Of a DNA stretch of 64,000 nucleotides, positions 30,781-39,221 are shown piece after piece. How positions within the stretch are numbered: position 1 is the first letter of the stretch; the number at the start of each line of letters is the position of its first letter. Origin of the DNA: Streptomyces sp. MJM8645 (GTDB lineage Bacteria > Actinomycetota > Actinomycetes > Streptomycetales > Streptomycetaceae); the NCBI RefSeq assembly GCF_001625365.1, contig NZ_LJJF01000001.1:4871501-4935500 (forward strand). The letters are read 5' to 3'. Made by a program: the position numbers and the translations under genes. Below the pieces are notes generated by a model. The model was not told the DNA's origin and searched no databases. It was given only the letters and a program-made list of their open reading frames with translations.

Positions 30781-31065
30781 ATGAAGACGATTACCCAGCG
30801 GGAGTTCCGGAACAACTCCGCCGCGGTGATGGATGCGGTGGAGGCCGGGGAGACCTTCCACATCACCAGGAACGGGGTCGAGGTCGCGGAGCTGCGACCG
30901 GTGTCCGGGCGGCGGCGGCTCACGGCGGAGGAGCTGGTGGCGCGGCACGTGAAGCTGCCGCGGGTGGACTACCAGCAGATGCGCAAGGAGGCCGAGGAGT
31001 ACTTCGGGCCGGAGGAACTGGTGGGCGACGAGGGCGACGACCCGTTCGAGCGGCGGCGTGGCTGA
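30781..31065 (+). CDS. Type II antitoxin, Phd/YefM family
   Basis: A 94-residue antitoxin. The N-terminal DNA-binding fold is MKTITQREFRNNSAAVMDAV, followed by GETFHITRNGVEVAELRPV, the Phd/YefM signature. The C-terminal 45 residues are acidic and helical (YQQMRKEAEEYFGPEELVGD) and would wrap the toxin. It overlaps the PIN toxin gene by 8 bp, the standard coupled order, and probably represses its own promoter together with the toxin. Confidence 0.93.
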   Translation: MKTITQREFRNNSAAVMDAVEAGETFHITRNGVEVAELRPVSGRRRLTAEELVARHVKLPRVDYQQMRKEAEEYFGPEELVGDEGDDPFERRRG

Positions 31066-31480
31066 GCGCAGGCGGGCAGCCCGGCGGCGGCTGGCCGGGG
31101 TGCTCGACACCTGTGTCTACATCGATCTGGCCCTGCTCTCCCCGGCGAACCTGCCGGCTGTGCCGGAGCTGACCGCGATCACCTTCGCGGAGCTGCAACA
31201 GGGTGTGTCGATGGCCCGCGACGCGGTCAGCCGGGCGGCCCGGCTGGAGGTGCTGGGCGCGGCGATGGCCGACTTCGACCCGCTGCCCTTCGACGCGGCG
31301 GCGGCCTCCCGCTACGGCACGCTGGTGACCCTCACCATCGCGGCCGGCCGGCAGCCGCGTCCGCGTCGGATCGACCTGATGATCGCGGCCGTGGCCTCGG
31401 CCCACGGCCTGCCGCTGTACACGCGCAACGTCGCGGACTTCCGGGGCCTGGGCTCGGCGGTGGAGGTCATCGGGGTGTGA
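31058..31480 (+). CDS. PIN-domain toxin (VapC family)
   Basis: A 140-residue PIN-domain ribonuclease. The acidic catalytic residues are visible in GVLDTCVYIDLA (Asp), AITFAELQQGV (Glu) and RRIDLMIAAVASAHG with the following TRNVADF. It probably cleaves tRNA or rRNA when its antitoxin is degraded. The GTG at 31058 overlaps the antitoxin stop. A basic extension (AERRRAARRRL) precedes the domain. Confidence 0.92.
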   Translation: MAERRRAARRRLAGVLDTCVYIDLALLSPANLPAVPELTAITFAELQQGVSMARDAVSRAARLEVLGAAMADFDPLPFDAAAASRYGTLVTLTIAAGRQPRPRRIDLMIAAVASAHGLPLYTRNVADFRGLGSAVEVIGV

Positions 31481-31575
31481 CGGCCGCTCTTCGCGCTGGT
31501 GGTCTGCCGCCCCTTCGGCCGATCATCTAAGCGGCTTAGAAGTGGAATTGAGGGGGCGGCAGGCCCGGCAGCCGC

Positions 31576-32673
31576 TCAGCCCAGGCGGACCGTGGTGCCC
31601 GTGGCGGCGGAGGCCCGGGCGGCCTCCAGGACGGCCAGGGTGGCCACCGCGTCGCGCGGGTCGACCGGGGGCGGGGTGCCCGGGGAGGCCAGGGCGGCGG
31701 CGATGCCCGCGTAGAAGGCGGGGTAGTCGCCCGGTTCGGTGGGCAGCGCGATCGAGGACTCGTCGGTGCCGAGGGTGCCGTACTGCGAGGGCTGGTCGGC
31801 ACCCCACGGGCGGGCGCCGTCCGGTCGGTGCCCGGCCCGCAGCTCCGCCTCCTGCGGGTCCATGCCGGGCTTGACGTACCCGGCGGCGTCGCCGAGCACC
31901 CGCAGCCGGGGGCCGATCAGCGGGGTGATGGCGCTGGTCCACAGGTGCGAGCGGGTGCCGGAGGCGTGCGTGAGGGCGAGGAAGGCGTCGTCGTCGACGA
32001 CCGCGCCGTCCCGGCGCACGTCGACCTCCGCGTACACCGTCTCCACCGGGCCGAACAGCGTCAGCGCCTGGTCCACCAGGTGGCTGCCCAGGTCGTACAG
32101 CGTGCCGCCGACCTCCGCCGGGTCGGCGAGCTCGCGCCAGCCGGGCTTGGGCTTCGGGCGGAACCGCTCGAAACGGGACTCGAAGCGGTGCACCCGGCCG
32201 AGCGCGCCGCCCCGGACCAGCCGGGCGGCGGTCAGGAAGTCGCCGTCCCAGCGCCGGTTCTGGAACACGGAGAGCAGGGTGCCCCGGGCCTCGGCGAGCT
32301 GGCACAGCTCCAGCGCCTCGGCGGCGGTGCCGGCCAGCGGCTTGTCGACGACGGTGGCCAGCCCGGCGCGCAGGGCGGCGCGGGCGAGCGGAGCGTGGGT
32401 GCGGTTGGGCGAGGCGACGACGACGAGGTCGAGCGCGTCCGGGTCGGCGAGCAGCTGCTCGGGGGTGTCGACGGCGCGGGCGCCGGGGTGCTCGCGGCGC
32501 AGCTGCTCGCGGCGCTCGGGGCTGGCGGTGACCACGGCGTCCAACCGCAGCCCCGGCGTGGTGGCGATGAGCGGGGCGTGGAAGGCGGAGCCGGCCAGGC
32601 CGTAGCCGATCAGGCCGACGCGGAACGGGCGGTCCGGGCGGTCCGGGGAGGACGAGGGGGTCGAGGCGCTCAT
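31576..32673 (-). CDS. Gfo/Idh/MocA-family oxidoreductase
   Basis: A 365-residue NAD(P)-dependent sugar or inositol dehydrogenase-like enzyme. The Rossmann motif is VGLIGYGLAGSAFHAPLI (about residues 22-40). The EKP-like catalytic segment appears as VVDKPLAGTAAEALELCQLA, and the C-terminal half has the mixed sheet with GGTLYDLGSHLVDQAL. I used the ATG at 32673. A TTG four codons earlier is less likely. It stands alone, back to back with the NagD-like gene. The sugar substrate is unknown. Confidence 0.92.
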   Translation of the reverse strand: MSASTPSSSPDRPDRPFRVGLIGYGLAGSAFHAPLIATTPGLRLDAVVTASPERREQLRREHPGARAVDTPEQLLADPDALDLVVVASPNRTHAPLARAALRAGLATVVDKPLAGTAAEALELCQLAEARGTLLSVFQNRRWDGDFLTAARLVRGGALGRVHRFESRFERFRPKPKPGWRELADPAEVGGTLYDLGSHLVDQALTLFGPVETVYAEVDVRRDGAVVDDDAFLALTHASGTRSHLWTSAITPLIGPRLRVLGDAAGYVKPGMDPQEAELRAGHRPDGARPWGADQPSQYGTLGTDESSIALPTEPGDYPAFYAGIAAALASPGTPPPVDPRDAVATLAVLEAARASAATGTTVRLG

Positions 32674-32800
32674 GCGCCCACTCAATCACGAGGCGCCCGG
32701 TTGCTCCCGGTTTCGCAGGGGGCCGGGCCAGGAGGCGGGGCGGGGCGGCGGTGCCGGTCCCGTGGGACGGAACGCGCTGTCGTCGAGCAGGCGTGCGGAT

Positions 32801-32806
32801 TAGGCT
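32801..32806 (+). promoter_or_regulatory. -10 box TAGGCT before the NagD-like gene
   Basis: TAGGCT lies 52 bases before the GTG at 32859, in a more AT-rich spot (GGATTAGGCTG). A CGGGAG ribosome site follows at 32845. Confidence 0.4.
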
Positions 32807-32858
32807 GTGCCGCGTCAGGGCCTTCGACAGACGTTGCAACACTTCGGGAGACACGCAC

Positions 32859-33638
32859 GTGGCAGACCGCAAGCCCATCGAGTCCTGGCTGACCGACATG
32901 GACGGCGTCCTCATCCACGAGGGCACGCCCATCCCCGGCGCGAAGGAGTTCCTGCGCAGGCTGCGGGAGTCCGGCAAGCCGTTCCTGGTCCTCACCAACA
33001 ACTCCATCTACACCCCGCGCGACCTCAGCGCCCGCCTGGCCGGGATGGGCCTGGAGGTGCCGGAGGAGTGCATCTGGACCTCCGCCCTGGCCACCGCCAA
33101 GTTCCTCAAGGGCCAGCGCCCGGGCGGCACCGCCTACGTGATCGGCGAGGCGGGGCTCACCACCGCGCTGTACCAGGCCGGTTACGTGCTGACCGACAAC
33201 AACCCGGACTACGTCGTCCTCGGCGAGACCCGCACCTACAGCTTCGAGGCGCTCACCAAGGCGATCCGCCTGATCAACCAGGGCGCCCGGTTCATCTGCA
33301 CCAACCCCGACGAGACCGGCCCGTCCCCCGAGGGCGTGCTGCCGGCCACCGGCTCGGTCGCGGCCCTGATCACCAAGGCGACCGGCGTCGAGCCGTACTT
33401 CGTCGGCAAGCCCAACCCGCTGATGATGCGCGAGGCGCTGAACACCGCCGGGGCCCACTCCGAGACCGCCGTCATGATCGGCGACCGGATGGACACCGAC
33501 ATCGTCGCGGGCATGGAAGCCGGCATGGAGACCATCCTGGTGCTCACCGGCCTGACCGCCGCCGCCGACGTCGAGCGCTTCCCGTACCGGCCGACCCGGG
33601 TGGTCAAGTCGATCGCGGACCTGGTCGAGCTGGTCTAG
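32859..33638 (+). CDS. HAD-IIA phosphatase (NagD-like)
   Basis: A 259-residue HAD phosphatase of subclass IIA. Motif I is LTDMDGVLIHEG, motif II is LVLTNNSIYTPRDL, the motif III lysine lies in FVGKPNPLMM and motif IV is MIGDRMDTDIVAGMEAGM. The large C2 cap occupies the middle. The relatives act on nucleotides or sugar phosphates such as glycerol phosphate. The GTG start at 32859 has CGGGAG nine bases upstream and follows a plausible promoter. Confidence 0.93.
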   Translation: MADRKPIESWLTDMDGVLIHEGTPIPGAKEFLRRLRESGKPFLVLTNNSIYTPRDLSARLAGMGLEVPEECIWTSALATAKFLKGQRPGGTAYVIGEAGLTTALYQAGYVLTDNNPDYVVLGETRTYSFEALTKAIRLINQGARFICTNPDETGPSPEGVLPATGSVAALITKATGVEPYFVGKPNPLMMREALNTAGAHSETAVMIGDRMDTDIVAGMEAGMETILVLTGLTAAADVERFPYRPTRVVKSIADLVELV

Positions 33639-33721
33639 CCTCTGCGGTGCTGTCATGGGCCCCGTCCCGGCCGGTCGCCGGGCCGGGGCCCGTTTCGTAC
33701 CTGTGGGGAGGCAACGGCGCA

Positions 33722-34999
33722 ATGAGTGCGACGGGGGATGCGGGGCCGCCGGAGGCGCGGCGGGACGCCGGGGGCGTCGGCGGGGAGGCCGACGAGAAGC
33801 GGGTCACCTGGGCCGAGCTCTACTTCGACCTGGTCTTCGTCTTCGCGATCACCCAGGTCTCCGGGCTGCTGCACCACCACCACGACGCCACCGGGCTGGT
33901 CCGGGCGCTGGTGGTGTTCGTGCCGGTGTACTGGTGCTGGGTGGGCACCACCGTGCAGGCCAACATCCGGGACGTGGACAACCTGCGGGACCGCCTCGGC
34001 ATCCTGGCGGTCGGGCTGGCCGGCCTGTTCATGGCGCTCGCCGTCCCGGGCGCGTACGGCGGGCGGGGCGTGCTGCTCGGCGCCGCGTACTGGCTGGCCC
34101 GGCTGGTGCTGCTGCTCCTGCTGATCCGCCTGCCGGGCGTCTGGCGCGGCCCGTACGGCGCCGGCGTGCTGGTCAGCGGGCCGCTGCTGGTCGTGGGCGG
34201 GCTGATGCCGGACGGGCCGCGGCTGGCCCTGTGGGCGGCGGCAGCGCTCTGCGACCTGGCCGCGCCGCTGGTGTTCCGGCGGCGGCTGGCGGCGGTGGCG
34301 TACCACCCCTCGCACATGCCGGAGCGGTTCGCGCTGTTCCTGCTGGTGGCACTCGGCGAGTCGATCGTCGGCATCGGCGGGACGGCGGCCGGCGCCCGGC
34401 TGGACGTGGCCGAACTCGCCGCCGTGGCCGCCGCGTTCACCATCTCGGCGGGGCTGTGGTGGCAATACTTCGTGTACGCGGCGGACGCCATGCGGTACGC
34501 CGTCGAGGTCGCCGACTCCCGGCGGGACGTCGTCCGGCGGATCTTCCAATACGGGCACCTGGCGCTGGCCGCCGGGGTGATCGGGGTGGCGGTCGGCTTC
34601 GGGGAGACCGTCGCGGACCCGTGGCAGGCGCTCGGCCCGGGGTCGGTGGCGCTGCTGTACGGCGGGTGCGGGCTGTACCTGCTGACCTTCGGATACACCC
34701 GCTGGATGATGTTCCGCAAGGTGGCGACGACCCGGCTCGGTGCGGCGGCGGTGGTGCTGGGGCTGGCGCCGGCGGTGGTGCGGCTGCCGGCGCTGGCGGT
34801 GCTGGTGGCACTGGCGGTGCTGCTGGTGGCGCTCAACGTGGTGGAGCACGTCCGGGTGGTGCGGGCGGCCGGTTCGGACCCCGCGCCGGTGGCTCCCTCG
34901 GGGTCGGCGCTGCCTGTAGTTCCCGCTGGGGCCCCGCTGCCTGGTGGGTCCGCGCTGCCTTCTGCGGCTTCGGCGGCTTCTGCGGCTTCGGCGGAGTGA
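33722..34999 (+). CDS. Low-temperature-requirement protein A (LtrA) family membrane protein
   Basis: A 425-residue polytopic membrane protein of the LtrA family. The signature opening is KRVTWAELYFDLVFVFAITQ, and HMPERFALFLLVALGESIVG appears mid-protein. About ten helices are predicted. The biochemical role is unknown. The name comes from a cold-sensitive Listeria mutant. The C-terminal 60 residues are a Pro/Ser/Ala low-complexity tail ending in SAASAASAASAE, coded by short repeats. The ATG at 33722 lies 81 bp after the NagD-like stop. Confidence 0.92.
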   Translation: MSATGDAGPPEARRDAGGVGGEADEKRVTWAELYFDLVFVFAITQVSGLLHHHHDATGLVRALVVFVPVYWCWVGTTVQANIRDVDNLRDRLGILAVGLAGLFMALAVPGAYGGRGVLLGAAYWLARLVLLLLLIRLPGVWRGPYGAGVLVSGPLLVVGGLMPDGPRLALWAAAALCDLAAPLVFRRRLAAVAYHPSHMPERFALFLLVALGESIVGIGGTAAGARLDVAELAAVAAAFTISAGLWWQYFVYAADAMRYAVEVADSRRDVVRRIFQYGHLALAAGVIGVAVGFGETVADPWQALGPGSVALLYGGCGLYLLTFGYTRWMMFRKVATTRLGAAAVVLGLAPAVVRLPALAVLVALAVLLVALNVVEHVRVVRAAGSDPAPVAPSGSALPVVPAGAPLPGGSALPSAASAASAASAE

Positions 35000-35077
35000 G
35001 TTGTCGGTGGGGCTGTGTAGCGTTCGGGGTGAAAGAGGGCGTGCGGCACAACAGCCGCGGTGTGGGAGGTAGATGTC

Positions 35078-35806
35078 GTGACGGACACGGTCGAGGCGGG
35101 CGTGGTGGAGGCCGGCGAGGGCGGCGGGCTGGAGCTGCCCGAGTCCTGGCGCCCGGTGCTGGGCGCCGAGACGGAGAAGCCGTACTTCGCCGAGCTGGCG
35201 GCCTTCGTGGCGGCCGAGCGCGCGCAGCACCAGGTGTTCCCGCCGAGCGGCCAGGAGTTCGCCGCGCTGGAGGCCACGCCGTACGAGAAGGTCCGGGTGC
35301 TGGTCCTCGGGCAGGACCCGTACCACGACGACGGCCAGGCCCACGGCATGAGCTTCTCGGTGCTGCCCGGCACCAGGACGCCGCCCTCGCTGCGCAACAT
35401 CTTCAAGGAGCTGGACGCCGACCTCGGCATCCCCGCCCCGGACAACGGCTACCTGATGCACTGGGCCGAACAGGGCGTCCTGCTGCTCAACGCGGTGCTC
35501 ACGGTGCGCGCGCACGAGGCCAACTCGCACAAGGCGAAGGGCTGGGAGAAGTTCACCGACGCCGTGATCAAGGCGGTGAGCGAGCGCGAGGAGCCGGTGG
35601 TCTTCGTGCTGTGGGGCAACTACGCGAAGAAGAAGCTGCCGCTGATCGACACGTCCAAGCACGTGGTCGTGCAGGGGGCGCACCCGTCGCCGCTGTCGGC
35701 CAAGCTGTTCTTCGGCAGCCGCCCGTTCTCGCAGATCGACACGGCGCTGGACGGCTTCGGCGGCGAGCCGATCGACTGGCAGGTGCCCAACCTGAAGCAG
35801 GGCTGA
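35078..35806 (+). CDS. ung: Uracil-DNA glycosylase (family 1)
   Basis: A 242-residue DNA repair enzyme that removes uracil from DNA. Motif A is VLGQDPYHDDGQAHGMSFSV (catalytic Asp at about 80), and the late HPSPLSAKLFFGSRPF is the motif B minor-groove loop. NAVLTVRAHEANSHKAKGWE is also typical. The GTG at 35078 has GGGAGGT at seven bases, better than the longer reading from 35060. No operon partner is evident. Confidence 0.97.
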   Translation: MTDTVEAGVVEAGEGGGLELPESWRPVLGAETEKPYFAELAAFVAAERAQHQVFPPSGQEFAALEATPYEKVRVLVLGQDPYHDDGQAHGMSFSVLPGTRTPPSLRNIFKELDADLGIPAPDNGYLMHWAEQGVLLLNAVLTVRAHEANSHKAKGWEKFTDAVIKAVSEREEPVVFVLWGNYAKKKLPLIDTSKHVVVQGAHPSPLSAKLFFGSRPFSQIDTALDGFGGEPIDWQVPNLKQG

Positions 35807-35981
35807 GCACCTGGGGCTGAGCGCCCGGGAGTTGGGTGAGGGGCGGTCCGGGCGGGCGGGGTCGCCCGTCCGCCCGCTCACGGCCACCCGGCGTTCACCG
35901 CCCGTCGCGGGCGGGCGGTGGCCGGTGTGCTTAGCTGGTGCCGACCGGTCGCCGGACCGGCTCTGGGGGGAGGGGCGGTAC

Positions 35982-37100
35982 GTGCGCCGGGTGGGACGGG
36001 TAGTGGCAATCCGACGGGCCCTGGGGGCGGCCCTGGTCGTGCTGTTGGCGGGGGCCGCGGGCTGTAGCGGTTCGACCGCCGGATCGGCCAAGGGATCACC
36101 CGGCGGCCCGGGCGGCGGCGCATCGGCCGGTGCCGCGGCCGGCGGGACCGCCGCCGTACCCACAGCCGCGCCCACCGCCTCCGCCGCGAACCCGGGCACC
36201 GGCCCCGCGAGCCTCGCCCAGCTCCCCGGCCAGGCCTTCTACGTCTCCGACCAGACCAACGCCGCCCGGCAGGTGACCGCCCTGCGCGGCCAGGGCCGGC
36301 CGGCGGAGGCCGACACGATGCTGCGGATCGCCGCCCAGCCCTCCTCGCAGTGGCTCGGCGAGCAGGGCGCCAAGGAGATCGCCGAACAGGTCAGCCGCCG
36401 GGCCGCCGAGGCGGACCGGACGGCGGTCTTCGTCGCCTACAACATCCCGCACCGCGACTGCGGCCTGTACTCGGCCGGCGGCGCCGCCGACGCCGCCTCC
36501 TACCGGGCCTGGATCAGCGGTGTCGCGGAGGCCCTCGGCGACCGCAAGGCCTGGGTGGTGCTGGAGCCGGACGCCGTCGCGCACACCCTGGACAGCTGCG
36601 GGATCAAGGGCGACCTGGCCGCCGAGCGGTACGGCCTGCTGGCCTTCGCCGTGCAGGAGCTGAAGAAGCGTCCGCAGGTGCGGGTCTACCTGGACGCGGG
36701 CAACCCCGGCTGGTCGCAGGACCCGGCCGAACTGTCCACCGCGCTGCGCAAGTCGGGGATCGCGGCGGCGGACGGCTTCGCGGTGAACGTCGCCAACTTC
36801 TACGACACCGGCCGCAACACGGCCTATGGCGGCCAGCTCTCCGCCGCCCTGGGCGGGAAGCACTTCGTCATCGACACCAGCCGCAACGGCAACGGCCCGC
36901 TGGGCGGCGACGCCTGGTGCAACCCGCCCGGCCGCGCGCTCGGTGAGCGGCCGACCGCCGACACCGGCCGGGCCGGGGTCGACGCCTACCTGTGGATCAA
37001 GAATCCGGGGGAGTCGGACGGCGAGTGCGGGCGCGGCGAGCCCCGGGCGGGCGAGTTCTGGCTGCCGTACGCGCTCGGCCTGGCGCAGGCCGCCCGCTGA
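35982..37100 (+). CDS. cslZ: Glycoside hydrolase family 6 lipoprotein (CslZ-like endoglucanase)
   Basis: A 372-residue extracellular cellulase-type enzyme. A signal peptide ends in the lipobox GAAGC (Cys28) and is followed by a Gly/Ser/Ala-rich linker, so it is anchored to the outer face of the membrane. GH6 motifs are FVAYNIPHRDCG, VVLEPDAVAHTLDSC with the catalytic acid Asp, FVIDTSRNGNGP, CNPPGRALG and WIKNPGESDG. It converges on glxA-cslA, whose glycan at the hyphal tip it probably trims, as CslZ does in Streptomyces. The GTG at 35982 follows GGGGGGAGGGG. Confidence 0.9.
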   Translation: MRRVGRVVAIRRALGAALVVLLAGAAGCSGSTAGSAKGSPGGPGGGASAGAAAGGTAAVPTAAPTASAANPGTGPASLAQLPGQAFYVSDQTNAARQVTALRGQGRPAEADTMLRIAAQPSSQWLGEQGAKEIAEQVSRRAAEADRTAVFVAYNIPHRDCGLYSAGGAADAASYRAWISGVAEALGDRKAWVVLEPDAVAHTLDSCGIKGDLAAERYGLLAFAVQELKKRPQVRVYLDAGNPGWSQDPAELSTALRKSGIAAADGFAVNVANFYDTGRNTAYGGQLSAALGGKHFVIDTSRNGNGPLGGDAWCNPPGRALGERPTADTGRAGVDAYLWIKNPGESDGECGRGEPRAGEFWLPYALGLAQAAR

Positions 37101-37205
37101 GGGGGCTGATCCGCACCAGTGTCGGTCTGCACCAGTGCGGGTCCGCGCCAGTGCCGGTCTGCACCAGTCCGGGTCCGTACCAGGCCGTGACGCACCCGGT
37201 GTCGC

Positions 37206-39137
37206 TCAGCCGGTCACCTGGATCCAGCGCGCGACCGACGGAGTGCCGGCGGCGTCGGTCAGGAACAGCATGTACCAGCCGGGCGGCAGCAGGTTGGGGT
37301 TGGCGGGGAGCGTGAGCGAGACCCCGTCGGCCGTGCGACCGCTGATGTCCAAGGCCACCGACCGCTGTTCGACGTCGGTCACGTGGGTGACCGAACTCGG
37401 CCGGATCAGCTTGGCGGTGGCGACCGCGTCCGGCCGGGCGGTGCCGATCCGCACGGTGGTGCCGAGCTTCGCGGCCTCCGGCGCGGCGGCCACCTGTGGG
37501 CGGTCGCCGTGGAACAGGTACGGCGGGGTGTAGATCTCGATGCGCTGCTCGAAGCCGCCCGGCGTGGTCTCGGCCTTGTCCGCGAACAGCGGGTTGGAAC
37601 CGAGCACGGCCACCCGGCCGTCCGGCAGCAGCAGCGCCTCGGAGTGGTAGTTGCGGCCGACGGCGGGCTCGGCGGCGGTGCTGAAGCTGTTGGTGTCCGG
37701 GTGGTACACCTGCGCTTTGAGCAGGTCGCTGGCACCCCGGCCCCGGTAGCCGCTGGAGCCGCCGGTGGTGAACACGGTGTCGTCCGGGAGGATCACGCTG
37801 TTCAGGTAGCGGGTGCCGCCGGCCGGCAGGTCCGGGCCCGGGGTGAAGGCGGGCTTGGCGGCGGAGAGGTCGACGATGTCGGTGCGGGCGGTGGACAGCG
37901 GCGACTCGCCGACGCCCCCGCCGCCGAGCACCATCACCTTCTGGGCCTGCGCGGGCGGCAGCAGCACCGAGGACGAGGTCTCGGTGAGGGCGGGGTCGCG
38001 CAGGCCGGGGACGGGCTGGAAGCCGTTGTTCGACAGGTCCCACACCCCGGGGTCGCGGCCTTTGTCGGCCGGGCCGTAGCCGCCGTTGGAGCCCGAGTAG
38101 AAGAGCTTGCCGGAGGCGGTCAGGAAGATCGACGGGTAGGTCGGGAAGTAGCGGTCCGGGCCCTTGGACCAGGTCTTGTTCTTCGGGTCGTAGATCTCGT
38201 TGTCGTTGCCGTTGAGGATCTCCCCGGTGTCGTCCAGGCCCGAGACGGTGACCACCCGTCCGTCCCCCAGTCCGGTGAGCGTCGGGTACCAGCGGGCGTA
38301 CGCCATGTCGGTGACCTGCTCGTACAGCTCGGTGTCCGGGTTGAACTCGAACGCGGAGCGGATGCCCTGGTACTCCTGCTTGTCCAGGGTCAGCTTGGTG
38401 CTCTGCCCGTACAGGTTGTGGGCGTCGACCCCGGCCAGGCCCTTGATCCGGTACTGGGCGGGGGAGTCGGTGACGTAGTCGGCGCCCTCGCCGACCGCCT
38501 CGACGAACACGTGCTGCTCGCCGGCGGTGACGACGGTCTGCTTGCCGGTGCCTGTCTTCGCCGCGGCCGGGACGGTCACCGGCACGGTGGAGGCGTACTC
38601 GCGTCCGTTCGGGCCGACGAAGACGGTGCCCTTGGGCAACGTCCTGGCGCGCTCGGGGCTTTCGTTGCGCACCCGCATGACGCCGGCCGCCCTCTTCACC
38701 ACGCCCGCCAGCTTCTCGTACCGCTGGGTGCCGCCGGCCACCAGGACGCGGCCGTCCGGCAGCGAGGCGTGGCCGCCGCAGAACATGTCGGCCGGGGTGG
38801 GTATCAGCTTGTAGGTGCTCGCGGCCGGGTCCCAGAGCAGGCTGCGGAAGCTGCCCGCGTCGAAGCGCTTCTCGTCGTTGCCGGAGCCGGCCACGATGAG
38901 GACCTTGCCGGTGCGCAGCAGCGTGGCGTGGACGGCGTTGACCCGGAACTCGGCGGGGAGCGTGAGGGTCTGCCAGTGGCCGTACTCCGCCTTGTAGTCG
39001 GGGCGGTTGATCACGTACTGGTGGTACTGCTGGCTGGCGAAGCCGAGGACGGCGGGCGCGTTCATCCCGGCGACGGTCAGCGCGACGGTGCTGCCGAGGG
39101 CGAAGCGCTTGGTCCGGCCGGTCTTGTGGATCTTCAC
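37206..39137 (-). CDS. glxA: Copper radical oxidase GlxA
   Basis: A 643-residue galactose-oxidase-like enzyme. An N-terminal uncleaved signal/anchor helix precedes a seven-bladed kelch propeller and a C-terminal Ig-like domain. Cys120 in DMFCGGHASL is the residue that forms the Tyr-Cys thioether cofactor (Cys121 in the S. lividans protein). Copper ligands are expected in RNYHSEALLLPDGRVAV and near the C-terminus. GlxA acts with CslA to make and modify the tip glycan and needs copper loading. The start is a GTG at 39137 preceded by GAGGGGA. It lies 84 bp after cslA in one operon. Confidence 0.95.
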   Translation of the reverse strand: MKIHKTGRTKRFALGSTVALTVAGMNAPAVLGFASQQYHQYVINRPDYKAEYGHWQTLTLPAEFRVNAVHATLLRTGKVLIVAGSGNDEKRFDAGSFRSLLWDPAASTYKLIPTPADMFCGGHASLPDGRVLVAGGTQRYEKLAGVVKRAAGVMRVRNESPERARTLPKGTVFVGPNGREYASTVPVTVPAAAKTGTGKQTVVTAGEQHVFVEAVGEGADYVTDSPAQYRIKGLAGVDAHNLYGQSTKLTLDKQEYQGIRSAFEFNPDTELYEQVTDMAYARWYPTLTGLGDGRVVTVSGLDDTGEILNGNDNEIYDPKNKTWSKGPDRYFPTYPSIFLTASGKLFYSGSNGGYGPADKGRDPGVWDLSNNGFQPVPGLRDPALTETSSSVLLPPAQAQKVMVLGGGGVGESPLSTARTDIVDLSAAKPAFTPGPDLPAGGTRYLNSVILPDDTVFTTGGSSGYRGRGASDLLKAQVYHPDTNSFSTAAEPAVGRNYHSEALLLPDGRVAVLGSNPLFADKAETTPGGFEQRIEIYTPPYLFHGDRPQVAAAPEAAKLGTTVRIGTARPDAVATAKLIRPSSVTHVTDVEQRSVALDISGRTADGVSLTLPANPNLLPPGWYMLFLTDAAGTPSVARWIQVTG

Positions 39138-39221
39138 GGTGGTTGGTCCCCTCGTGAGGTTCGGGAGCTCGTGAGGTTCGGGGTGGCTGGCGGTTCGGGT
39201 GTGCTGGCGGGTCGGGCGGCT